Under the pieces are notes generated by a model. It did no database searches and was not told the DNA's origin. It saw only the letters and a program-made list of their open reading frames with translations. Below, piece by piece: positions 8,212 through 16,941 of a stretch of 64,000 nucleotides of DNA. The DNA lies in NCBI GenBank assembly GCA_035574315.1, contig DATLYW010000048.1, positions 310,001 through 374,000 on the forward strand. The letters run 5' to 3'. The stretch is from Candidatus Zixiibacteriota bacterium (GTDB lineage: Bacteria; Desulfobacterota; Binatia; UBA9968). How positions within the stretch are numbered: position 1 is the stretch's first letter; every line of letters starts with the position of its first letter. The translations under genes were made by a program, and so were the position numbers.

Positions 8212-9062
8212 CAGTTCCCCGCGCTGACCTCCCACCAGTTTCGATCGGGGTCGCGGAGCAGGAACGCTGTCGCCGCGCCCTTGCGCTCGATGGCGCCCAG
8301 CTCGGTCAACCCCGTTCTGCTTCCGGCTTCCTCCAGCCGGCGATGGGCTTCCTCGAGCGCCTCAAGGGATTCGACGGCCACGGTGAAGCGAAAGTTCGGC
8401 GAAAAGGCCTGCCATTCCGGTCGCTCGGCGCAGACCACGTAGCAGCGGGTGGCCGGATGCTTGAGGTAGACCACGTGGTCGTTCGCCTGGTGCACCTCGA
8501 GACCCATCACGTCGCGGTAGAAGGCTCGCGCGGTCTCGATGCTGCGGCAGGCGAGCGTGCCGTGCGTGAAGCCCTGGGGAACATAGCCGCGTCCCGGGAA
8601 GCGTTCGGCGGGAAGGGGCTCGCTCCAGTGCGGCGCGCGCACGCCTCCGACCCGGTCCAGCAGGGAGGGCCGGCGCATCGCGGACTCGTAACACTCGATC
8701 TCCCAGCCGTTGGTCCCGGGCTCGACGAAATAGAGCGAGTAGGAGCCGTGGTTGTAGAGCGGCTTGCCCACCTGCTTGAGGCCGTATTTCTGCTTGTTGG
8801 CGTTGAGGTGTTCGTAAGCCGCGTCCACTTCCTCGTTGTGCGCGACACGCACCCCCCAGTGGTTGTGCATTGGTTTCGCCGGCGCGTCGTCGCCCGCTTC
8901 GTGTACCACGAGCAGCCAGTCGGTGTTCGGGTGCTTGAGCGTCGCCTCACCCGGGTCCTCGGCGATCTTCTCGAACGCCAGCAGATCGGTGAGCACGGGA
9001 ACGGACTCTTTCAAGCTGCGGCACTCCATGTGAGTCGCGCAGATACCTATCGGCCTGATCAT
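8211..9062 (-). CDS. Two-domain VOC (glyoxalase/extradiol dioxygenase fold) protein
   Basis: A 283-residue protein with two vicinal-oxygen-chelate modules. The first (about 5-125) starts GICATHMECRSLKESVPVLT and ends SLYFVEPGTNGWEIECYE; the second (about 165-280) starts FTHGTLACRSIETARAFYRD and ends LLRDPDRNWWEV. Both end in the Glu-bearing strand that binds metal in extradiol dioxygenases and glyoxalases, and each module has a leading His (His11/His166 region). It is the first gene of an operon with the flavin oxidase, lemA and htpX. A ring-cleaving or isomerising role is possible but not shown. Confidence 0.85.
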   Translation of the reverse strand: MIRPIGICATHMECRSLKESVPVLTDLLAFEKIAEDPGEATLKHPNTDWLLVVHEAGDDAPAKPMHNHWGVRVAHNEEVDAAYEHLNANKQKYGLKQVGKPLYNHGSYSLYFVEPGTNGWEIECYESAMRRPSLLDRVGGVRAPHWSEPLPAERFPGRGYVPQGFTHGTLACRSIETARAFYRDVMGLEVHQANDHVVYLKHPATRCYVVCAERPEWQAFSPNFRFTVAVESLEALEEAHRRLEEAGSRTGLTELGAIERKGAATAFLLRDPDRNWWEVSAGN

Positions 9063-9127
9063 GGCGCTGCTCCGGCAAGCAAAACGGCCGCGCGACGAAG
9101 ATACGTCGTCGCCGCTTTTGAAGCGGC

Positions 9128-9156
9128 AATCTACAGCGGCTTTGCAAGGCTGTCAA
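9128..9156 (-). promoter_or_regulatory. Sigma70-type promoter for the VOC-oxidase-lemA-htpX operon
   Basis: On the minus strand TTGACA (9156-9151) is followed after exactly 17 bases by TAGATT (9133-9128). The VOC start codon lies about 60 bases downstream with a GGAGC ribosome site. Confidence 0.6.
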
Positions 9157-9174
9157 ACCCACGTCGGTTCTCGC

Positions 9175-9203
9175 TTGACACGGAGCGCTCCTTTTTCCTA
9201 CAA
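9175..9203 (+). promoter_or_regulatory. Sigma70-type promoter for the amidohydrolase-ferredoxin pair
   Basis: TTGACA at 9175-9180 and a -10 element around 9198-9203 (CTACAA, or TACAAG one base on) with 17-18 bases between. The start codon at 9260 follows about 50 bases later behind GAAGGAGAA. It is back to back with the minus-strand promoter, leaving about 20 bases between the two -35 boxes. Confidence 0.5.
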
Positions 9204-9259
9204 GGGGTTCAGCCAGAGAAGCCGAGAACGACCCCTCCGCGGGCTCGAAGGAGAACGCC

Positions 9260-10954
9260 ATGCACGACCTCGTGCTGAAGAACGGGCGAATCTATGACGG
9301 GTCGGGGCTGCCGAGTTACCGGGCGGACCTCGCCGTCGCCGCCGGCAGGATCGTCGAGATCGGCCGGATCACGGGCGGCGCGCGCCGCACGCTGGAGCTC
9401 GACGGCCTGGCCGTTGCGCCCGGCTTCATCGACCCCCACACGCATCTCGACGCGCAGCTGTTCTGGGATCCGCTCGCTACGTCCTCCTGCTTTCACGGCG
9501 TGACCTCGGTTGTGATCGGAAACTGTGGATTGAGCCTCGCGCCCGCCAGAGCCACCGACCGTGAAGCCCTGATCAAGAGCTTCGTACGGGTCGAGGCGAT
9601 CAGCCGCCGGGTGCTCGAACTGGGCGTCCCCTGGAGATGGACTTCGACCGCCGAATACCTCGACGCCGTCGGCGCCAGGCTCGGGGTCAATGTCGCGGCG
9701 CTCGTCGGGCACATCGCCGTCCGCCACTGCGTCATGGGGGAAGCCGCGGTGGAGCGAAAGGCGACCGGGGACGAGATCGCCGAGATGCAGGCGCTCGTGC
9801 GCCGGGCGATGGCGGCGGGCGCCGCCGGCTTCTCCACCAACCAGAACCCCCGCCACATGCGCGAGGACGGCCTGCCGGTCGCCAGCCGGGTCGCCGACGA
9901 CGCCGAGCTGGGCGCCCTCCTCGACGTGCTTGCCGAGCTGAACACGGGCGTGGTGCAGCTGAGCGGCGGGGGAGCCGATTCCCGGGGCCGCATCCGGTAC
10001 GCGGCGGAGCTCGCGCGCCGTACGGGCCGCCCCGTCGTGTGGCAGAGCATCAGCCACAGCTGGAGCCGGCCTGACCACTGGCGGGAAATGCTCGAGCGCA
10101 CGGAGCGGGTCCTAGCGGAAGAAGGGCTCCCGATCTACGCCATGACGCAGGCCAAGCCCTTCGAGAACCGTTATACGCTGCGCGATGCGCAGTGCTTCGA
10201 CGAGTTTCCCACGTGGCGCGCGATCATGTTCAGTTCCCTGGAGGAACGGCGCAAGGCGTTCGCCGATCCCGAAGTGCGCAGGAGGCTCCAGAGCGAGGCG
10301 ATCGACGACCCCTCGCCGTCGGTCTTCCCGCGACGCTGGGACGTGGTCTTCGTCGATCGGGTCAAGCTCCCGAAGAACAAGCATTGGGAACGCAAGTCCG
10401 TCGCCGAGCTGGCGCGAAGCCGGGCAAAGAGCGGCCTCGATGCCTTCCTCGATCTCGCGCTGGAAGAGGACCTCGAGACGCGCTTCGCCCACATCACCAC
10501 CCAGGGCGACCCGGAAGCGGTCTGCCGCATTCTCCAGCATCCCGCCGTCGTGGTCGGCCAGTCGGATGCCGGCGCCCACATGGGCTATGACGCCCGCTTC
10601 GGGTACTGTACGGCGTTTCTCGGGCGCTGGGTTCGAGACCGCGGCATCATGAGCCTGGAGGAAGCGGTCTCGAAGCTCACGTTCAAGGTCGCATCGCTCT
10701 TCGGCCTGCACGACCGGGGGCTGCTGCGGCCGGGGCTGGCGGCGGACCTCGTGGTCTTCGACCCGGCGACGATCGATACGCTGGAGCCGGAATACGCGCA
10801 GGACCTGCCCGGCGGCGAAACCCGGATGATCCAGCGCGCTCTGGGAGTGCATCACACGGTCGTGAACGGACGGCTCGTGATCGAACACGGAGAGCCGACG
10901 GGCGATCTGCCGGGAGAGGTTCTCCGCCCGGGGGCGCCGGCCCCCGCCCATTGA
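9260..10954 (+). CDS. N-acyl-D-amino-acid deacylase-type amidohydrolase
   Basis: A 564-residue member of the amidohydrolase superfamily (D-aminoacylase/dihydroorotase-like, amidohydro_3). The first metal motif is GFIDPHTHLDAQLFWDP (about residues 55-71). It has the Cys-containing NCGLSLAP loop typical of D-aminoacylases, a VGH strand and the late metal/acid motif GQSDAGAHMG (about 433-442). The C-terminus closes the beta-sandwich (GLAADLVVFDPATI). Family enzymes remove acyl groups from D-amino acids or related amides in the cytoplasm; the true substrate is uncertain because this family is broad. Start ATG has GAAGGAGAA upstream. Confidence 0.85.
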   Translation: MHDLVLKNGRIYDGSGLPSYRADLAVAAGRIVEIGRITGGARRTLELDGLAVAPGFIDPHTHLDAQLFWDPLATSSCFHGVTSVVIGNCGLSLAPARATDREALIKSFVRVEAISRRVLELGVPWRWTSTAEYLDAVGARLGVNVAALVGHIAVRHCVMGEAAVERKATGDEIAEMQALVRRAMAAGAAGFSTNQNPRHMREDGLPVASRVADDAELGALLDVLAELNTGVVQLSGGGADSRGRIRYAAELARRTGRPVVWQSISHSWSRPDHWREMLERTERVLAEEGLPIYAMTQAKPFENRYTLRDAQCFDEFPTWRAIMFSSLEERRKAFADPEVRRRLQSEAIDDPSPSVFPRRWDVVFVDRVKLPKNKHWERKSVAELARSRAKSGLDAFLDLALEEDLETRFAHITTQGDPEAVCRILQHPAVVVGQSDAGAHMGYDARFGYCTAFLGRWVRDRGIMSLEEAVSKLTFKVASLFGLHDRGLLRPGLAADLVVFDPATIDTLEPEYAQDLPGGETRMIQRALGVHHTVVNGRLVIEHGEPTGDLPGEVLRPGAPAPAH

Positions 10955-10970
10955 CCCTGCAGGAGGCGCG

Positions 10971-11198
10971 ATGAAAATCACCGTCGACCGAAGCAAATGC
11001 GAAGGCTATGCGAAATGCGTTCAGGCGCTGCCCAGGGTCTTCAAGCTCGACGCGAAAATGATCGCCGAGGTCGTCGACCCCGCCGCCGAAAGCGACGCGA
11101 GAATCCTTCTGGCGGCGAAGCTCTGCCCCACCAAAGCGATCGTTCTCCAGGAGGAGGGAACCGGAAAGAGGCTGTTCCCGCCGGAGCCCGGTCAATAA
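10971..11198 (+). CDS. Small [3Fe-4S]-type ferredoxin
   Basis: A 75-residue ferredoxin of the kind that serves bacterial cytochromes P450 and Rieske or other oxygenases. It has the first-cluster pattern Cys10-GluGlyTyrAlaLys-Cys16 with the middle cysteine replaced by tyrosine, and a single later LCPTKAI cysteine. Three ligands fit a 3Fe-4S cluster. It begins 16 bases after the amidohydrolase with an AGGAGGCG ribosome site, so the two are probably co-transcribed, though the electron acceptor is not in the window next to it. Confidence 0.85.
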   Translation: MKITVDRSKCEGYAKCVQALPRVFKLDAKMIAEVVDPAAESDARILLAAKLCPTKAIVLQEEGTGKRLFPPEPGQ

Positions 11199-11243
11199 TC
11201 AGCCTCCAGTTCCCGGTCTCCGATCCGCGGTCATCCTCTATCG

Positions 11244-11278
11244 AACCGTTGGAACTGCCGCGGAGCGGCTGAACGGTT
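11244..11278. terminator. Hairpin between convergent genes, possible bidirectional terminator
   Basis: AACCGTT (11244-11250) pairs with AACGGTT (11272-11278), with a second inner pairing GCCGC/GCGGC. It lies between the ferredoxin and the convergent SDR gene. A clear U-run is lacking, so rho-independent action is uncertain. A weak GTTCCCGG tract precedes it (11208). Confidence 0.4.
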
Positions 11279-11287
11279 TGAACGTCT

Positions 11288-12034
11288 CTAGGACATGTAG
11301 CTTCCGCAGTTCACGTTGATCGCCTGCCCGGTAACGTAAGAGGCCGCGTCGCTCGCGAGAAAAAGCACGGTTCCCACGAAATCGTCGGGCTCGAGCACGT
11401 GGCCGAGCGGATTCGAGCGCAACCGCTCGAGCAGCTCCGCCTCCGGCCGGTGGCCGCGGGGCATCGCGGTGTTGGCGGCGCCCGGACAGATCGCGTTGAC
11501 GGTGATTCCGTCGCCGCCGACCTCTCGCGCCAGCGCCTTCACGAAACCGATGATCCCGGCCTTCGACGCCGCGTACGCCGCGCCCTCCCTCGCCCCGTAG
11601 TGCGCGATCCCGGAAGCGACGCTGATGATGCGGCCGCTTTTCTGCGCGCGCATCGCGGGAAGAAAGGCCCGGCAGCAGAGGAAATTCCCTCCCAGGTTGA
11701 CGTCGAGCGTGCGGTCCCAGTCCGCTTCGCTGAGCCCGGCCGCCGCGCCGCGGGGATAGACACCGGCGTCGTTGACCAGGACATCGACCCGTCCGAAGCG
11801 GCCGAGAACTTCTCTTGCCAGCGCTTCCACCGATGCCTCGCGTGCGACATCGACTTCGACCGCGTGGCTTTCCCCGCCGCCTCGGCGCAGCTCCTCGGCG
11901 ACGTTGCGCGCCTTTTCCGCCTGAAGATCGGCGACGACGACCTTCGCCCCTTCACGGCCGAAGCCGAGCGCGATGGCCCGGCCGATCCCCTGCGCCGCCC
12001 CGGTGATCACGGCGACTTTTCCTCGCTGTCTCAT
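11288..12034 (-). CDS. SDR-family oxidoreductase, FabG-like
   Basis: A classical short-chain dehydrogenase of 248 residues. The coenzyme motif GAAQGIGRA is near residue 12, the NDAGVYPRG segment replaces the usual NNAG, the catalytic Ser is in SVASGIAHYG, the Tyr-Lys pair is in YAASKAG, and the tail has TGQAINVNCG. Start ATG at 12034 overlaps the upstream SDR stop by four bases. It is the last gene of the ligase-SDR operon and presumably oxidises or reduces a hydroxy/keto group on the operon's substrate. Confidence 0.9.
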   Translation of the reverse strand: MRQRGKVAVITGAAQGIGRAIALGFGREGAKVVVADLQAEKARNVAEELRRGGGESHAVEVDVAREASVEALAREVLGRFGRVDVLVNDAGVYPRGAAAGLSEADWDRTLDVNLGGNFLCCRAFLPAMRAQKSGRIISVASGIAHYGAREGAAYAASKAGIIGFVKALAREVGGDGITVNAICPGAANTAMPRGHRPEAELLERLRSNPLGHVLEPDDFVGTVLFLASDAASYVTGQAINVNCGSYMS

Positions 12035-12768
12035 ATCAGCCCCCCGTTGACGTGCAGCGTCTGGCCGGTGATCCACTCGCTTTCCGCCGTGGTGAGAAAA
12101 TAAAACACTTCGGCGATATCCTCCGGTCGCCCCGTGCGGCCCAGCGGAATCATCCCTTCCCACCGCCGCCGGCGCGCCTCGGGCGTCTCCTTCTCCAGCA
12201 CCCGCGGAGTATCCGTCGGCCCCGGCGCCACGGCGTTGACCCGGATGCCGTCCGCCGCGAGTTCGAGCGCCAGGCTCTTCGTGAAGGCCACAACGCCGGC
12301 CTTCGCCGCGGAATAAGGCACACGGAGCGCCGATCCGGTAAAGCCGTAGTTGGAGGCGGTGTTGAGGATGCGCCCGCTCTTTTGCCGTCGCATGATCGGC
12401 ACGACCTCACGGCTCATGAGAAACGTTCCCTTGAGATTGACATCGATCACCCTTTTCCACTCCGACCAGGTGAGCTCTTCCACGCGCTTGTTGTAGAAGC
12501 TGCCGCCGGCGACGTTGGCGAGCACGTCGATCCGGCCCCAGCGCCGCTCGGTTTCGCTCACCGCCGCGCGGACCGATGGCGCGGCCGACACGTCCACCTC
12601 GATCGCCTCCGCGGTGCCGCCCGCCTCTTCGATCTCGCCGCGCGTCTGCTCCGCCGCCGCTCGATCGCAATCGGCGATCATCACCGCCATGCCCGCTCGC
12701 GCCAGGCGCGCCGCGACCGCCCGGCCGATGCCGTTGGCGCCGCCGCTGATCAACGCAACCGCACTCAT
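12031..12768 (-). CDS. SDR-family oxidoreductase, FabG-like
   Basis: A 245-residue classical SDR: GGANGIGRA nucleotide motif near residue 9, DVLANVAGG, the YSAAKAG active-site pair, and WITGQTLHVNGG at the end. It overlaps the stop of the acyl-CoA ligase by four bases (ATGA) and the next SDR start in the same way, so all are in one translationally coupled operon. Substrate unknown; paralogous to the gene downstream but clearly diverged from it. Confidence 0.9.
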   Translation of the reverse strand: MSAVALISGGANGIGRAVAARLARAGMAVMIADCDRAAAEQTRGEIEEAGGTAEAIEVDVSAAPSVRAAVSETERRWGRIDVLANVAGGSFYNKRVEELTWSEWKRVIDVNLKGTFLMSREVVPIMRRQKSGRILNTASNYGFTGSALRVPYSAAKAGVVAFTKSLALELAADGIRVNAVAPGPTDTPRVLEKETPEARRRRWEGMIPLGRTGRPEDIAEVFYFLTTAESEWITGQTLHVNGGLI

Positions 12769-14543
12769 TTGCCTTCTCCTTCCGGCCTCGCCGAATAGAT
12801 CTCGGCGATCTCGTTCCGATAAAGCTCTTCGACCGCCGCACGGCGCACCGTGACCTTTTGAAAAGCGCTCACGCTGCGCGCGTCGGGCGGAAAGTCGGCG
12901 TCGAGCACGCAAAAGCCGCGGATCCGCTCGTAGTGTTCCAGCCCGGAGTTGATCGCCTCGATCCGCTCGCGAAGCGCCGCCTCGACGTCGCGCCGCGACA
13001 GGCTCGCCGGATCACGGCCGCATGCTGCCGCGATCCTCGCCCGCTCCGGCACCAGGAGCGCGCCGATGAACGGCCGCCCGTCCCCCACCAGAACCGCCTG
13101 GCGGATGAAGGGATCGTTTTCGAGCAACGCCTCGATGGCGCCGGGATAGATATTCGTGCCGTCCGAGCAGTTGAAGATGTCCTTCTTGCGCCCCACCACC
13201 CGCAGCGAGCCGTCGGCTTGCAGCACGCCGAGATCGCCGGTGTGAAACCAGCCGTCGGGGTCGAGCGCCTCGCGCGTGGCTTCCGGGTCGCGCCAGTAAC
13301 CCGGCGTCACCGTGGGCCCGCGGACGAGAATCTCGCCGTCGCCGGCGATCCGCAACTCGACGTTGGGAAACGGCCGGCCGAGATTCCCCGGACGATTCTC
13401 GCCGATCCCGCAAAGCGTGACGCCGCCGCATTCGGTCGAGCCGTAAGAGCCGATCAGGGGGACGCCCGCCAGCTCGAAAAAGCGCATGATGCGCGGCGGC
13501 ATCGCCGCGCCGCCGTAGGAGATGTACTTGATCCGCCCCCCGAGAGCGCGCCTGACCGCCGGCCCGAGCGCCGCCTTGAGGTCTTCGAACGGCCGCTCCG
13601 AGGACGCGCTCCCGTCGGCTCGCTCGCGGTCGAGGGATTCGAGCTTCTCCCAGAGACCGCCCAGACCCTCCCGTTCCAGCATCTGCTCCCAGAGGCGCGC
13701 CATCACCCGAGGCACCACGGCCAGGGCCGTCGGCGCGAGCGACTGAACCACGTCGAGATCCACCTGTCGCTCGGTCGCCTCCACCAGCGCCGTAGTTCTC
13801 CCGGTGACCGCGCTCTTGTGGAAGCCGAAGCGCCCGAATAAATGGTTCAGGCTGAGGACGATGAGGAACAGTTCCTCTGCCCTGCTCGGCACGAGCTCCC
13901 CGCCGTTGGTGATGTTCGAGAGGAGATTGTCCTGGGTTTTCATCACGCCCTTGGGCGCGCCGGTCGAGCCGGAGGTGTACATGATCGTCGCAAGATCGCC
14001 CGGCCGGACCGAGCCCAGGACCGCGTCGAGCGCATCCCGTCCGCCGCCCCCCGCCGCCGCCAGCCGCGCGAAGGGGATCGTACCCGGAACCGACTCGCCT
14101 TCTCGACCCATCGCGATGACGTGGGCGAGCCGAGCCAGCCGCTTCTTGAGACCGACCAGCCGACCTGTACAGGCGTCCTGCGCGAAAGCGGCCCGGCACT
14201 CGGCGTGATCGAGCACCCTGAGAAGCATCGCGTCCGAAAGGCTCGGGGAGAGGACCACGTTGGGCAGGCCCGAGGCCAGGGTCGCCAGGTCCGCGCAGAG
14301 CCATTCGAGGCTGTTGTCGCCGATGATGGCGACCGCGTCTCCCGGAGCCAGGCCGAGGGCACGCAGCGAAAAGATCAGGCTCTCCACGAGGGCGCCGCAA
14401 CGGCGCCACGAGACATCCTCGAAGCGACCGTTTCGTTCGAGCTTGATGAACGTCCGCTCCCCGAGTTGCCGGACGCGGCGGAAGAAGACCGCCCCGAGAT
14501 GGCGGTCCGTCGTCGGTTGCAGCGCGCTGATCGATTCGTTCAA
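12765..14543 (-). CDS. AMP-forming acyl-CoA synthetase (long-chain type)
   Basis: A 592-residue ANL-superfamily ligase. The ATP-binding P-loop is IMYTSGSTGAPKGVMK (about 187-202), followed by a SYGSTECGGVTLCG motif (A5 region), the GWFHTGDLG motif (A7) and VGRKKDIFNCSDGTNIYP (A8), which is typical of long-chain fatty acyl-CoA ligases. The usual A10 lysine sits near the C-terminus (FQKVTVRR). It would activate a carboxylic acid with ATP and CoA. It starts four bases inside the PLP-lyase stop codon (ATGA overlap), and the following two SDR genes overlap likewise. Confidence 0.9.
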   Translation of the reverse strand: MNESISALQPTTDRHLGAVFFRRVRQLGERTFIKLERNGRFEDVSWRRCGALVESLIFSLRALGLAPGDAVAIIGDNSLEWLCADLATLASGLPNVVLSPSLSDAMLLRVLDHAECRAAFAQDACTGRLVGLKKRLARLAHVIAMGREGESVPGTIPFARLAAAGGGGRDALDAVLGSVRPGDLATIMYTSGSTGAPKGVMKTQDNLLSNITNGGELVPSRAEELFLIVLSLNHLFGRFGFHKSAVTGRTTALVEATERQVDLDVVQSLAPTALAVVPRVMARLWEQMLEREGLGGLWEKLESLDRERADGSASSERPFEDLKAALGPAVRRALGGRIKYISYGGAAMPPRIMRFFELAGVPLIGSYGSTECGGVTLCGIGENRPGNLGRPFPNVELRIAGDGEILVRGPTVTPGYWRDPEATREALDPDGWFHTGDLGVLQADGSLRVVGRKKDIFNCSDGTNIYPGAIEALLENDPFIRQAVLVGDGRPFIGALLVPERARIAAACGRDPASLSRRDVEAALRERIEAINSGLEHYERIRGFCVLDADFPPDARSVSAFQKVTVRRAAVEELYRNEIAEIYSARPEGEGK

Positions 14544-15916
14544 AGCGGCGTAAAATAAGCCGGCTGGTGCTTCGACCTTCCCGGCTCCTCGACGCGTTTC
14601 AGCCCCTTGATCTCCGCGCGGCGCGAATAAGCGTAAAACACCGCCTCGGCGACATCGTCCAGGTGTCCTCGCAGATACTTCCGCGCCGGCACCGCCAGCC
14701 GCAGAAGCTCCGTGCCGCGAGCGCTCTGGCTCGGCGCCGGCGGCGGTCCCTTGCAGAGGCGAACTCCGGAAACGCCGTAGATGAAAGCCGCGAGGGCTTC
14801 CGCCGGGTGGTTTTCCGGCGCGACGTGCGGGAGAAAGCTCCGCACGTCGATATAGACGGCGTGGCCCGAAGGCGGACGCACCAGCGGAACGCCGCCGCCG
14901 AGGCGCCGCCAGAGATACTGCACCTGCTCGACACGCCCGGCGACGTAGGCGTCGGTCGCGAACAGCTCCCGGAGCCCGGCGGCGACGACCTCCATGGCGC
15001 TGCTGCCGAGCTGCGCGCCGTCGAGAAACGCCTGCATCCAGGCTTTTTGATAGCTCGCCGGGTCCCGGGTCGCGATGAATCCGCCCGCCGGAGCCGCGAG
15101 ATCCTTGAGAGCGCTCATCGTCAGGCCGTCGGCAAGACCGCAGATCTCGGCGACGATCTCCCGGACCGGGCGGTGGGAATACCCCGGCTCCCGCTGTTTC
15201 ACCAGGTAGCTGTTCTCCAGGAGGCGACAGGCGTCGAGAAAAAGCGGCACGCCGTTTGCCGTCGCGACGGCCCGGACGGCGCGCAGGTTTTCCACGGAGA
15301 CCGGATGACCGCCGCAGGCGTTCACGGCCACCTCGACGTAGATGCAGCTTACCTTGTCCCGCCCTTCGCTGAAAAGCGCGCGCAGCTTGTCGATGTCGAG
15401 ATTTCCCTTGAACGGCTCCTCCGAGCCGAGATCGTGCGCGGCGTCGACGATCACGTCGGCGACCTTGCCGCCGCTCATCTCGATGTGGGTCCGGGTGGAA
15501 GGAAAGAGCATGTTTCCCGCCACCACCGAGCCCGGTTTGACATGCAGCCTGATCCAGATGCGCTCCGCCGCGCGGCCCTGGGTCACCGGCACCACGTAGG
15601 GGAAGCCGAAGATCCGCTGGAATTCCGAGGCCAGATCCCTGTAGGCGCGGCTCGCCTCTGGCGCAAGGCCCATCCCGGGCTCGGCCACCGGGGCCGCCGC
15701 GAGCGCGGCAAGCTGGGCTGTGTTGAGCGCGCTCACTCCACTGTCGGTGGAAAGATCGACGTAAATCAACTCCTGCGGGAGCAGCTCCGTATTGTAACGC
15801 GCGGCGGCCAGCGCCGCGGCGCGCTCGGCGGGCGTGGTCTGGCGCAGCGGGCGCACCGCGGCGATCTCGTAGGGTGTCGAGAACCGGAATCCGACCGAAG
15901 GCTCTTCCACCGCCAT
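14540..15916 (-). CDS. Tryptophanase/tyrosine phenol-lyase-like PLP beta-eliminating lyase
   Basis: A 458-residue fold-type I PLP enzyme of the beta-eliminating lyase group. The DLSTDSGVSALN segment near residue 55, VPVTQGRAAERI, the PLP-aspartate strand VPLFLDACRLLENSY, and the Schiff-base lysine in TMSALKDLAAPAGGF all align with tryptophanase landmarks (in E. coli TnaA the lysine motif is TMSAKKD). The enzyme family splits tryptophan, tyrosine or related amino acids to an aromatic ring, pyruvate and ammonia. The true substrate is not certain because aromatic-pocket residues cannot be read by eye. It begins the operon with the acyl-CoA ligase and two SDRs. Confidence 0.8.
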   Translation of the reverse strand: MAVEEPSVGFRFSTPYEIAAVRPLRQTTPAERAAALAAARYNTELLPQELIYVDLSTDSGVSALNTAQLAALAAAPVAEPGMGLAPEASRAYRDLASEFQRIFGFPYVVPVTQGRAAERIWIRLHVKPGSVVAGNMLFPSTRTHIEMSGGKVADVIVDAAHDLGSEEPFKGNLDIDKLRALFSEGRDKVSCIYVEVAVNACGGHPVSVENLRAVRAVATANGVPLFLDACRLLENSYLVKQREPGYSHRPVREIVAEICGLADGLTMSALKDLAAPAGGFIATRDPASYQKAWMQAFLDGAQLGSSAMEVVAAGLRELFATDAYVAGRVEQVQYLWRRLGGGVPLVRPPSGHAVYIDVRSFLPHVAPENHPAEALAAFIYGVSGVRLCKGPPPAPSQSARGTELLRLAVPARKYLRGHLDDVAEAVFYAYSRRAEIKGLKRVEEPGRSKHQPAYFTPL

Positions 15917-15947
15917 GATCGCCGCCGCCCGCTCCTCTTTTTGTCTT

Positions 15948-16766
15948 CTACCGGTCGCTCTGCGCCCGCCGTTGCGCAGAGGCTTCCGGTCCGCCGTCCT
16001 CGGCTTCCAGAACGCTGAGCGCCCGATGGACCATTTTGCGTTCCGTGGCGAACTTCAGCCGCCTGATCGCCTGCTCCATGGGGAACCAGCGGGCTTCCTC
16101 GACCTCGTGATCGTGGTCCCGCACATCGCCTTTGACGTAGCGCAGCAGATAGAAGAAGACCCGCTTGTAGATGCGGATCGCTTCCCCCTCTTTGCTCTTG
16201 TCGCGATAGCTATAGCGGATGTCGCCGAGCTTTTGAACCACGGCGCCTTCCAGGCCGGTCTCCTCCCGCACCTCGCGCAGCGCCGCCTGCTCCGTGCTTT
16301 CCCCCTCCTCCACGTGGCCCTTCGGCAGGGTCCAGCGATGGCGCACGCGAATCAGGACGGTCTCGTATGCGCCGCCGCGGCGCCGAAAGACGATTCCGCC
16401 GGCGGAAACCTCGCGCACGGTGCGCAGCCCGCCCCGTCCCGGGCCGGGAGCCGTGAGCTCACCGCTCAGCCAGCGCAGATAGGGCTCGCTCCCGCTTACC
16501 ACGGGAAGCGCGATCACCTCTGGAACCTCGTAACCGTGGAGCTCCCGGACCCGTTTTTCCAGGACGGGAAAGAGGTCCCTGCGGCTCTTGACGATCAGCA
16601 GCTCCTCCTCGCTCTGCTCGATTTTTCCCTCCCAGCGGTAAACCGAGCGAACCGGCGCGACCCGATTGACGCAGGCCGCGAGCCGCTCCTCGACGAGCGC
16701 GCGGGCCAGCCGTTCCCCTTCTTCCGCCGATCCCGCGGTGACGTAGACGACGATGTATTCCGACAC
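15948..16766 (-). CDS. CutA1-Nudix hydrolase fusion protein
   Basis: The 272-residue product joins two normally separate proteins. Residues 1-105 are a CutA1 trimer-forming domain (YIVVYVTAGSAEEGERLARAL, ACVNRVAPVRSVYRWEGKI, EEELLIVKS). Residues 115-255 are a Nudix domain with a full box around 150-172, GHVEEGESTEQAALREVREE, followed by TG, so catalytic glutamates are kept. The linker is proline-glycine rich. CutA1 is associated with metal tolerance, and the Nudix part resembles the MutT/ADP-ribose or diadenosine-polyphosphate hydrolase type. The ATG at 16766 starts the frame; there is no sign of a sequencing join. Confidence 0.88.
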   Translation of the reverse strand: MSEYIVVYVTAGSAEEGERLARALVEERLAACVNRVAPVRSVYRWEGKIEQSEEELLIVKSRRDLFPVLEKRVRELHGYEVPEVIALPVVSGSEPYLRWLSGELTAPGPGRGGLRTVREVSAGGIVFRRRGGAYETVLIRVRHRWTLPKGHVEEGESTEQAALREVREETGLEGAVVQKLGDIRYSYRDKSKEGEAIRIYKRVFFYLLRYVKGDVRDHDHEVEEARWFPMEQAIRRLKFATERKMVHRALSVLEAEDGGPEASAQRRAQSDR

Positions 16767-16816
16767 GCTGGCTGATCTTATAACCCCCGTTCGACCTCAG
16801 TCAAACCAGCGCTTTC

Positions 16817-16857
16817 GTTTCCGGTTTCCGGTTCGTGGTTTCGGGTTCGTGGTTTAT
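16817..16857. repeat. Degenerate GTTTCCGGTT repeat tract
   Basis: About five imperfect 9-10 base units (GTTTCCG, GTTTCCGGTTCGTG, GTTTCGGGTTCGTG, GTTTAT) between two divergently read genes. A GC-rich piece with TGCCGCGAAGCGG follows near 16890, as at 5029. Copies of the same type lie at 4979 and 40283. Confidence 0.5.
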
Positions 16858-16941
16858 ACGTCGAGCCCTGGAGCTTTTGACGATCGGAGTGCCGCGAAGC
16901 GGATGTGTACACGCCCGCGAATTCCCTGATAACGTGAGGAC

